Assembly (NCBI GenBank): GCA_963778945.1
Contig: CAVZWL010000018.1
Span: 33,717-97,716, forward strand
DNA length: 64,000 nucleotides
From: Fen-1254 sp963778945
Lineage (GTDB): Bacteria > Bacteroidota > Ignavibacteria > UBA10030
Direction: 5' to 3'
Position numbers and translations under genes: made by a program. Positions 58,109 through 64,000 of this stretch are shown one piece after another. Under the pieces are notes generated by a model. It ran no database searches. It was given only the letters and a program-made list of their open reading frames with translations, and was not told where the DNA came from. Position 1 is the stretch's first letter, and each line of letters starts with the position of its first letter.

Positions 58109-59092
58109 ATGCAATTTATCGATGAAGCAAAAATATTTGTAAAAGCCGGCGACGGCGGAAACGGATGCATCAGCTTCCGGCACGAAAAATTTATTCCAAA
58201 AGGGGGACCGGACGGCGGTAAAGGAGGAAACGGCGGAAGTATTCTTATACGTGCAGACCGGCAGTTAAGCACGCTGCTGGATTTCAAGTATAAGCGCGCC
58301 TATAAAGCGGAACGAGGCGAAAACGGCCGGGGGAAAGACCAGGAAGGAAAAAGAGGCAAGGATGAGATCATCAAAGTTCCGTGCGGTACGGTTCTGCGCA
58401 CTGCGGCCAAAGGAAAACTCATCGGGGATCTGGTCAACGACGGCGATGAAATCGTTATAGCGAAAGGTGGAAAAGGGGGGAAGGGCAATGCTGAGTTTGC
58501 AACGGCGACCAATCAGGCTCCCCGTTTTGCACAGCCGGGAACGCCGGGTGAAGAGCAGGAATTGACTATGGAATTGAAACTGCTTGCCGACGTCGGGCTG
58601 GTCGGTTTTCCGAATGCCGGTAAATCGACCCTGATCTCCGTTATTTCAGCAGCAAAACCGAAAATCGCCGATTATCCGTTTACGACGCTTGTGCCGAATC
58701 TCGGACTTGTGCGATATGCATTGGGAAAAAGTTTTGTCGTCGCAGATATTCCGGGACTGATTGAAGGAGCGCATCAAGGTAAAGGTCTCGGCATACAATT
58801 TCTCAGGCATATCGAGCGGACGAAGACACTTGTCTTTTTGATCGATGCAATGGGAGCTGATTTGAAAAAAGATTACAAGATTCTCCTCCATGAGTTGAAA
58901 TCGTACAATGCGGCGCTCGGAAAGAAAAAAAAGATTGTTGCGCTCACGAAGATGGATGCTGTAGCGGAGGAGGTAAAGAAGGGGATTAAAAAATTATCAT
59001 TTGGCCGGGGAGTTCCGGTTCATCAAATTTCCGCAGTCAGCGGCGAAGGAATAGCTGAGTTATTAGATGAAATCTGGAATCACCTGCAATAA
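58109..59092 (+). CDS. obg: GTPase Obg
   Basis: Essential ribosome-associated GTPase, 327 residues. Glycine-rich Obg fold at 1-158 (AGDGGNGCISFRHEKF, GGPDGGKGGNGG), then the G domain with G1 GFPNAGKST, G3 DIPGLIEGAHQGKGLG and G4 TKMD. It ends after the G domain, with no C-terminal OCT domain, as is common in Bacteroidota. ATG 58109. Confidence 0.96.
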   Translation: MQFIDEAKIFVKAGDGGNGCISFRHEKFIPKGGPDGGKGGNGGSILIRADRQLSTLLDFKYKRAYKAERGENGRGKDQEGKRGKDEIIKVPCGTVLRTAAKGKLIGDLVNDGDEIVIAKGGKGGKGNAEFATATNQAPRFAQPGTPGEEQELTMELKLLADVGLVGFPNAGKSTLISVISAAKPKIADYPFTTLVPNLGLVRYALGKSFVVADIPGLIEGAHQGKGLGIQFLRHIERTKTLVFLIDAMGADLKKDYKILLHELKSYNAALGKKKKIVALTKMDAVAEEVKKGIKKLSFGRGVPVHQISAVSGEGIAELLDEIWNHLQ

Positions 59093-59121
59093 AAATATCA
59101 GTTGTTCCGGGCAGACGTATC

Positions 59122-59150
59122 TTGATTGGCAAGAAATTACGTCGTATATT
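59122..59150 (+). promoter_or_regulatory. Promoter of the initiator tRNA
   Basis: TTGATT (59122), 17-nt spacer, TATATT (59145). The predicted start near 59157 is about 4 nt before the tRNA. None of the array units carries a copy of it, so this is the only visible promoter for the tRNA-like repeats. Confidence 0.75.
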
Positions 59151-59160
59151 GATATGACAC

Positions 59161-59233
<73 letters not shown>

Positions 59234-59243
59234 CAAAAAATGA

Positions 59244-59275
59244 AGCCTCTGAGATGTCAGAGGCTTTGTTATTTT
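59244..59275 (+). terminator. Intrinsic terminator after tRNA-fMet, copied in every unit
   Basis: AGCCTCTGA-GATG-TCAGAGGCT followed by TTGTTATTTT. The GIY-YIG start codon is only 12 nt after the T-rich tail. Copies follow each tRNA-like element. The copy before unit 11 (near 62922-62945) is damaged in its 5' arm (GACCTCGA). Confidence 0.8.
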
Positions 59276-59286
59276 GAGAGGTATCA

Positions 59287-59550
59287 ATGCCATTCTACGT
59301 CTATGCGATTATGAGCGATGAGTCCCATCGTTATATTGGTCAAACTCCTGACCTTGTTCGACGATTAAGTGAGCATAATGCAGGACTTTGTCATTCAACT
59401 AAGCATGGTTATAACTGGCGGATTATACATACCGAAAAGTATCCAACACGAGCAGAAGCGATGAAAAGAGAAAAGTGGCTCAAGAGCGGTGTGGGACGTG
59501 AGTGGATGAAACAAAATATTGAGGGGTGGAGTCCGCCGAAGGCGGAGTAG
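59287..59550 (+). CDS. GIY-YIG nuclease, unit 1
   Basis: An 87-residue single-domain GIY-YIG nuclease. The two signature strands are FYVYAI (Y4, Y6) and RYIGQT (Y16-I17-G18), followed by R25/R26 and H30 in LVRRLSEHN and the acidic helix TRAEAMKREKWLKS (E57/E62). All residues expected for catalysis are present, so the protein is probably active. Small proteins of this kind (UvrC/YhbQ-like) nick or cut nucleic acids; targets are mostly unknown. The last ten residues (IEGWSPPKAE) and the TAG stop are encoded by the tRNA-like element at 59520-59601. ATG 59287 has GAGAGG upstream. It lies after the tRNA terminator, so expression would need read-through or an unseen promoter. Confidence 0.9.
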   Translation: MPFYVYAIMSDESHRYIGQTPDLVRRLSEHNAGLCHSTKHGYNWRIIHTEKYPTRAEAMKREKWLKSGVGREWMKQNIEGWSPPKAE

Positions 59551-59601
59551 CTCGTCGGGCTCATAACCCGAAGGTTGCAGGTTCAAGTCCTGCCCCCGCT
59601 A
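59520..59601 (+). pseudogene. tRNA-fMet-like element with a palindrome in the D arm (13 copies)
   Basis: 82 nt aligning to the whole initiator tRNA. The acceptor strand is TGAGGGG (for CGCGGGG); the D stem is kept, but its loop start is replaced by TCCGCC-GAA-GGCGGA (59532-59546). The anticodon arm with CTCATAA, the T arm and the 3' acceptor strand are identical to the tRNA. A3 faces G70, the only new acceptor mismatch. The GIY-YIG stop codon is the TAG of GGAGTAGCTC. Further copies start near 59888, 60256, 60624, 60992, 61360, 61728, 62096, 62463, 62831, 63199, 63565 and 63934. Copies 9 and 13 have T3, which can wobble-pair with G70. Functional tRNA status is doubtful. Confidence 0.8.
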
Positions 59602-59654
59602 CAAAAAATGAAGCCTCTGAGATGTCAGAGGCTTTGTTATTTTGAGAGGTATCA

Positions 59655-59918
59655 ATGCCATTCTACGTCTATGCGATTATGAGCGATGAGTCCCATCGTT
59701 ATATTGGTCAAACTCCTGACCTTGTTCGACGATTAAGTGAGCATAATGCAGGACTTTGTCATTCAACTAAGCATGGTTATAACTGGCGGATTATACATAC
59801 CGAAAAGTATCCAACACGAGCAGAAGCGATGAAAAGAGAAAAGTGGCTCAAGAGCGGTGTGGGACGTGAGTGGATGAAACAAAATATTGAGGGGTGGAGT
59901 CCGCCGAAGGCGGAGTAG
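59655..59918 (+). CDS. GIY-YIG nuclease, unit 2
   Basis: Protein identical to unit 1, with the same ribosome-binding site and the same tRNA-like 3' end. Purifying selection cannot be judged because the copies are too recent. Confidence 0.85.
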   Translation: MPFYVYAIMSDESHRYIGQTPDLVRRLSEHNAGLCHSTKHGYNWRIIHTEKYPTRAEAMKREKWLKSGVGREWMKQNIEGWSPPKAE

Positions 59919-60022
59919 CTCGTCGGGCTCATAACCCGAAGGTTGCAGGTTCAAGTCCTGCCCCCGCTACAAAAAATGAAGCCTCTGAGATGTCAGAGGC
60001 TTTGTTATTTTGAGAGGTATCA

Positions 60023-60286
60023 ATGCCATTCTACGTCTATGCGATTATGAGCGATGAGTCCCATCGTTATATTGGTCAAACTCCTGACCTTGTTCGACGA
60101 TTAAGTGAGCATAATGCAGGACTTTGTCATTCAACTAAGCATGGTTATAACTGGCGGATTATACATACCGAAAAGTATCCAACACGAGCAGAAGCGATGA
60201 AAAGAGAAAAGTGGCTCAAGAGCGGTGTGGGACGTGAGTGGATGAAACAAAATATTGAGGGGTGGAGTCCGCCGAAGGCGGAGTAG
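60023..60286 (+). CDS. GIY-YIG nuclease, unit 3
   Basis: Protein identical to unit 1; no differences seen in the unit. Confidence 0.85.
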   Translation: MPFYVYAIMSDESHRYIGQTPDLVRRLSEHNAGLCHSTKHGYNWRIIHTEKYPTRAEAMKREKWLKSGVGREWMKQNIEGWSPPKAE

Positions 60287-60390
60287 CTCGTCGGGCTCAT
60301 AACCCGAAGGTTGCAGGTTCAAGTCCTGCCCCCGCTACAAAAAATGAAGCCTCTGAGATGTCAGAGGCTTTGTTATTTTGAGAGGTATCA

Positions 60391-60654
60391 ATGCCATTCT
60401 ACGTCTATGCGATTATGAGCGATGAGTCCCATCGTTATATTGGTCAAACTCCTGACCTTGTTCGACGATTAAGTGAGCATAATGCAGGACTTTGTCATTC
60501 AACTAAGCATGGTTATAACTGGCGGATTATACATACCGAAAAGTATCCAACACGAGCAGAAGCGATGAAAAGAGAAAAGTGGCTCAAGAGCGGTGTGGGA
60601 CGTGAGTGGATGAAACAAAATATTGAGGGGTGGAGTCCGCCGAAGGCGGAGTAG
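60391..60654 (+). CDS. GIY-YIG nuclease, unit 4
   Basis: Protein identical to unit 1; no differences seen in the unit. Confidence 0.85.
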   Translation: MPFYVYAIMSDESHRYIGQTPDLVRRLSEHNAGLCHSTKHGYNWRIIHTEKYPTRAEAMKREKWLKSGVGREWMKQNIEGWSPPKAE

Positions 60655-60758
60655 CTCGTCGGGCTCATAACCCGAAGGTTGCAGGTTCAAGTCCTGCCCC
60701 CGCTACAAAAAATGAAGCCTCTGAGATGTCAGAGGCTTTGTTATTTTGAGAGGTATCA

Positions 60759-61022
60759 ATGCCATTCTACGTCTATGCGATTATGAGCGATGAGTCCCAT
60801 CGTTATATTGGTCAAACTCCTGACCTTGTTCGACGATTAAGTGAGCATAATGCAGGACTTTGTCATTCAACTAAGCATGGTTATAACTGGCGGATTATAC
60901 ATACCGAAAAGTATCCAACACGAGCAGAAGCGATGAAAAGAGAAAAGTGGCTCAAGAGCGGTGTGGGACGTGAGTGGATGAAACAAAATATTGAGGGGTG
61001 GAGTCCGCCGAAGGCGGAGTAG
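60759..61022 (+). CDS. GIY-YIG nuclease, unit 5
   Basis: Protein identical to unit 1; no differences seen in the unit. Confidence 0.85.
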   Translation: MPFYVYAIMSDESHRYIGQTPDLVRRLSEHNAGLCHSTKHGYNWRIIHTEKYPTRAEAMKREKWLKSGVGREWMKQNIEGWSPPKAE

Positions 61023-61126
61023 CTCGTCGGGCTCATAACCCGAAGGTTGCAGGTTCAAGTCCTGCCCCCGCTACAAAAAATGAAGCCTCTGAGATGTCAG
61101 AGGCTTTGTTATTTTGAGAGGTATCA

Positions 61127-61390
61127 ATGCCATTCTACGTCTATGCGATTATGAGCGATGAGTCCCATCGTTATATTGGTCAAACTCCTGACCTTGTTCG
61201 ACGATTAAGTGAGCATAATGCAGGACTTTGTCATTCAACTAAGCATGGTTATAACTGGCGGATTATACATACCGAAAAGTATCCAACACGAGCAGAAGCG
61301 ATGAAAAGAGAAAAGTGGCTCAAGAGCGGTGTGGGACGTGAGTGGATGAAACAAAATATTGAGGGGTGGAGTCCGCCGAAGGCGGAGTAG
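61127..61390 (+). CDS. GIY-YIG nuclease, unit 6
   Basis: Protein identical to unit 1; no differences seen in the unit. Confidence 0.85.
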   Translation: MPFYVYAIMSDESHRYIGQTPDLVRRLSEHNAGLCHSTKHGYNWRIIHTEKYPTRAEAMKREKWLKSGVGREWMKQNIEGWSPPKAE

Positions 61391-61494
61391 CTCGTCGGGC
61401 TCATAACCCGAAGGTTGCAGGTTCAAGTCCTGCCCCCGCTACAAAAAATGAAGCCTCTGAGATGTCAGAGGCTTTGTTATTTTGAGAGGTATCA

Positions 61495-61758
61495 ATGCCA
61501 TTCTACGTCTATGCGATTATGAGCGATGAGTCCCATCGTTATATTGGTCAAACTCCTGACCTTGTTCGACGATTAAGTGAACATAATGCAGGACTTTGTC
61601 ATTCAACTAAGCATGGTTATAACTGGCGGATTATACATACCGAAAAGTATCCAACACGAGCAGAAGCGATGAAAAGAGAAAAGTGGCTCAAGAGCGGTGT
61701 GGGACGTGAGTGGATGAAACAAAATATTGAGGGGTGGAGTCCGCCGAAGGCGGAGTAG
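61495..61758 (+). CDS. GIY-YIG nuclease, unit 7
   Basis: Protein identical to unit 1. Carries the silent GAA codon for Glu29 (61579-61581) that marks units 7, 8, 11 and 12. Confidence 0.85.
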   Translation: MPFYVYAIMSDESHRYIGQTPDLVRRLSEHNAGLCHSTKHGYNWRIIHTEKYPTRAEAMKREKWLKSGVGREWMKQNIEGWSPPKAE

Positions 61759-61862
61759 CTCGTCGGGCTCATAACCCGAAGGTTGCAGGTTCAAGTCCTG
61801 CCCCCGCTACAAAAAATGAAGCCTCTGAGATGTCAGAGGCTTTGTTATTTTGAGAGGTATCA

Positions 61863-62126
61863 ATGCCATTCTACGTCTATGCGATTATGAGCGATGAGTC
61901 CCATCGTTATATTGGTCAAACTCCTGACCTTGTTCGACGATTAAGTGAACATAATGCAGGACTTTGTCATTCAACTAAGCATGGTTATAACTGGCGGATT
62001 ATACATACCGAAAAGTATCCAACACGAGCAGAAGCGATGAAAAGAGAAAAGTGGCTCAAGAGCGGTGTGGGACGTGAGTGGATGAAACAAAATATTGAGG
62101 GGTGGAGTCCGCCGAAGGCGGAGTAG
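61863..62126 (+). CDS. GIY-YIG nuclease, unit 8
   Basis: Protein identical to unit 1, with the silent Glu29 change. Its following tRNA-like element has CAAGCCCTG for CAAGTCCTG in the T arm, and one base is missing before the terminator (AATAAGCC for AATGAAGCC), giving the 367-bp step. Confidence 0.85.
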   Translation: MPFYVYAIMSDESHRYIGQTPDLVRRLSEHNAGLCHSTKHGYNWRIIHTEKYPTRAEAMKREKWLKSGVGREWMKQNIEGWSPPKAE

Positions 62127-62229
62127 CTCGTCGGGCTCATAACCCGAAGGTTGCAGGTTCAAGCCCTGCCCCCGCTACAAAAAATAAGCCTCTGAGATGT
62201 CAGAGGCTTTGTTATTTTGAGAGGTATCA

Positions 62230-62493
62230 ATGCCATTCTACGTCTATGCGATTATGAGCGATGAGTCCCATCGTTATATTGGTCAAACTCCTGACCTTGT
62301 TCGACGATTAAGTGAGCATAATGCAGGACTTTGTCATTCAACTAAGCATGGTTATAACTGGCGGATTATACATACCGAAAAGTATCCAACACGAGCAGAA
62401 GCGATGAAAAGAGAAAAGTGGCTCAAGAGCGGTGTGGGACGTGAGTGGATGAAACAAAATATTGTGGGGTGGAGTCCGCCGAAGGCGGAGTAG
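62230..62493 (+). CDS. GIY-YIG nuclease, unit 9
   Basis: E79V compared with unit 1 (GTG for GAG at 62464). The same base is position 3 of the tRNA-like acceptor strand, where T can wobble-pair with G70. Confidence 0.85.
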   Translation: MPFYVYAIMSDESHRYIGQTPDLVRRLSEHNAGLCHSTKHGYNWRIIHTEKYPTRAEAMKREKWLKSGVGREWMKQNIVGWSPPKAE

Positions 62494-62597
62494 CTCGTCG
62501 GGCTCATAACCCGAAGGTTGCAGGTTCAAGTCCTGCCCCCGCTACAAAAAATGAAGCCTCTGAGATGTCAGAGGCTTTGTTATTTTGAGAGGTATCA

Positions 62598-62861
62598 ATG
62601 CCATTCTACGTCTATGCGATTATGAGCGATGAGTCCCATCGTTATATTGGTCAAACTCCTGACCTTGTTCGACGATTAAGTGAGCATAATGCAGGACTTT
62701 GTCATTCAACTAAGCATGGTTATAACTGGCGGATTATACATACCGAAAAGTATCCAACACGAGCAGAAGCGATGAAAAGAGAAAAGTGGCTCAAGAGCGG
62801 TGTGGGACGTGAGGGGATGAAACAAAATATTGAGGGGTGGAGTCCGCCGAAGGCGGAGTAG
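62598..62861 (+). CDS. GIY-YIG nuclease, unit 10
   Basis: W73G compared with unit 1 (GGG for TGG at 62814). The following terminator copy has a damaged 5' arm. Confidence 0.83.
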   Translation: MPFYVYAIMSDESHRYIGQTPDLVRRLSEHNAGLCHSTKHGYNWRIIHTEKYPTRAEAMKREKWLKSGVGREGMKQNIEGWSPPKAE

Positions 62862-62965
62862 CTCGTCGGGCTCATAACCCGAAGGTTGCAGGTTCAAGTC
62901 CTGCCCCCGCTACAAAAAATGAAGACCTCGAGATGTCAGAGGCTTTGTTATTTTGAGAGGTATCA

Positions 62966-63229
62966 ATGCCATTCTACGTCTATGCGATTATGAGCGATGA
63001 GTCCCATCGTTATATTGGTCAAACTCCTGACCTTGTTCGACGATTAAGTGAACATAATGCAGGACTTTGTCATTCAACTAAGCATGGTTATAACTGGCGG
63101 ATTATACATACCGAAAAGTATCCAACACGAGCAGAAGCGATGAAGAGAAAAAAGTGGCTCAAGAGCGGTGTGGGACGTGAGTGGATGAAACAAAATATTG
63201 AGGGGTGGAGTCCGCCGAAGGCGGAGTAG
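62966..63229 (+). CDS. GIY-YIG nuclease, unit 11
   Basis: E62K compared with unit 1 (AAGAGAAAAAAG for AAAAGAGAAAAG), which changes a conserved acidic residue of the nuclease helix; also the silent Glu29 change. The following tRNA-like element has a degraded T arm and acceptor end (GACCTGGTCGC), shortening the step to 366 bp. Confidence 0.8.
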   Translation: MPFYVYAIMSDESHRYIGQTPDLVRRLSEHNAGLCHSTKHGYNWRIIHTEKYPTRAEAMKRKKWLKSGVGREWMKQNIEGWSPPKAE

Positions 63230-63331
63230 CTCGTCGGGCTCATAACCCGAAGGTTGCAGGTTCAAGACCTGGTCGCTACAAAAAATGAAGCCTCTGAGAT
63301 GTCAGAGGCTTTGTTATTTTGAGAGGTATCA

Positions 63332-63595
63332 ATGCCATTCTACGTCTATGCGATTATGAGCGATGAGTCCCATCGTTATATTGGTCAAACTCCTGACCTT
63401 GTTCGACGATTAAGTGAACATAATGCAGGACTTTGTCATTCAACTAAGCATGGTTATAACTGGCGGATTATACATACCGAAAAGTATCCAACACGAGCAG
63501 AAGCGATGAAAAGAGAAAAGTGGCTCAAGAGCGGTGTGGGACGTGAGTGGATGAAACAAAATATTGAGGGGTGGAGTCCGCCGAAGGCGGAGTAG
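63332..63595 (+). CDS. GIY-YIG nuclease, unit 12
   Basis: Protein identical to unit 1, with the silent Glu29 change. One A is added before the next terminator copy (GAAAGCC). Confidence 0.85.
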   Translation: MPFYVYAIMSDESHRYIGQTPDLVRRLSEHNAGLCHSTKHGYNWRIIHTEKYPTRAEAMKREKWLKSGVGREWMKQNIEGWSPPKAE

Positions 63596-63700
63596 CTCGT
63601 CGGGCTCATAACCCGAAGGTTGCAGGTTCAAGTCCTGCCCCCGCTACAAAAAATGAAAGCCTCTGAGATGTCAGAGGCTTTGTTATTTTGAGAGGTATCA

Positions 63701-63964
63701 ATGCCATTCTACGTCTATGCGATTATGAGCGATGAGTCCCATCGTTATATTGGTCAAACTCCTGACCTTGTTCGACGATTAAGTGAGCATAATGCAGGAC
63801 TTTGTCATTCAACTAAGCATGGTTATAACTGGCGGATTATACATACCGAAAAGTATCCAACACGAGCAGAAGCGATGAAAAGAGAAAAGTGGCTCAAGAG
63901 CGGTGTGGGACGTGAGTGGATGAAACAAAATATTGTGGGGTGGAGTCCGCCGAAGGCGGAGTAG
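63701..63964 (+). CDS. GIY-YIG nuclease, unit 13
   Basis: E79V as in unit 9. Its tRNA-like element has an extra G in the anticodon stem (ACCCGGAAGG) and is cut off by the end of the window, so the array continues or ends outside. Confidence 0.85.
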   Translation: MPFYVYAIMSDESHRYIGQTPDLVRRLSEHNAGLCHSTKHGYNWRIIHTEKYPTRAEAMKREKWLKSGVGREWMKQNIVGWSPPKAE

Positions 63965-64000
63965 CTCGTCGGGCTCATAACCCGGAAGGTTGCAGGTTCA

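Larger units (their letters stand above)
59234..64000 (+). repeat. Tandem array of 13 tRNA-fMet/GIY-YIG units (about 368 bp each), running off the window
   Basis: Each unit is: terminator hairpin, GAGAGG ribosome-binding site, an 87-codon GIY-YIG gene, and a tRNA-fMet-like sequence that contains the gene's last codons and stop. Unit period is 368 bp for units 1-8, then 367, 368, 368, 366 and 369 between later unit starts. Units 1-6 look identical. Units 7, 8, 11 and 12 share one silent change (Glu29 GAG to GAA). Units 9 and 13 share E79V. Point differences and small indels become more frequent from unit 8 onwards. Near-identity implies very recent amplification, gene conversion or a consensus artefact of a repeat. 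Confidence 0.9.

Noticed and set aside
59395..63631. A 63-residue reading frame on the minus strand in every array unit
   Set aside because: It is the antisense of the nuclease gene and tRNA-like sequence; it begins inside the tRNA anticodon region, has no ribosome-binding site, and exists in each unit only because the units are copies.
59234..64000. CRISPR array
   Set aside because: The unit is 368 bp with a coding gene and no unique spacers.

Overview
The window reads as a chromosomal segment of a Bacteroidota/Chlorobiota-type bacterium, most likely close to Ignavibacteria. The signs are a PorV/PorQ-family outer-membrane protein, a periplasmic beta-propeller (Reg_prop/Y_Y_Y) sensor kinase, a type B SdhCAB complex, a candidate 6S RNA between zapA and rny, and an Obg GTPase without a C-terminal extension. 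This placement is inference from gene content. Promoters readable by eye are of the TTGAct-N17-TATAtT kind.

Layout. 1-2164: a DNA methyltransferase (open at the window edge) and a PD-(D/E)XK-like nuclease. 2169-9146: housekeeping genes (pheT, zapA, candidate 6S RNA, rny, coaE, argD-like). 9282-30309: a large surface-protein locus. It runs from a sensor kinase, a response regulator and a stand-alone receiver to a 5.3-kb secreted repeat protein, three more DUF11-type secreted proteins (one ending in two OmpA domains) and a 1032-residue protein that looks like an outer-membrane barrel. 30373-35073: yebC, tRNA-Asn with two palindrome-bearing partial tRNA copies beside it, ybaB-recR-pheA-ftsX and a TetR regulator. 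35426-37623: a second, compact restriction-modification-like cassette. 38008-39457: an unknown small protein bracketed by two copies of a composite repeat. 39710-44122: sdhCAB and the PorV/PorQ-like protein. 44162-51107: a minus-strand block (AMMECR1, Memo, DUF2520, nucleotidyltransferase, glyS, TPR protein, ZIP transporter). 51315-59092: an AGE-family epimerase, a large TPR protein, an unknown gene and obg. 59161-64000: an initiator tRNA followed by 13 tandem units of about 368 bp.

The most unusual structure is that terminal array. Each unit holds an 87-residue GIY-YIG nuclease gene whose last codons and stop codon lie inside a full-length tRNA-fMet-like sequence with a 15-nt palindrome in its D arm, followed by a copy of the tRNA terminator. 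The tRNA-Asn locus shows a related design (partial tRNA copies carrying palindromes) without an ORF. Together they suggest a family of tRNA-associated selfish elements.

Two other window-wide signals stand out. Degenerate 7-nt-periodic repeats fill several intergenic gaps. Many single-base disruptions affect otherwise well-preserved genes: 13 fall within 20.6-25.0 kb and the rest are in sdhC, Memo, two TPR genes and an unknown gene. Nearly all have the sign of one extra base. This pattern fits insertion-type sequence error better than gene decay, so the affected genes are described here as reconstructed products.
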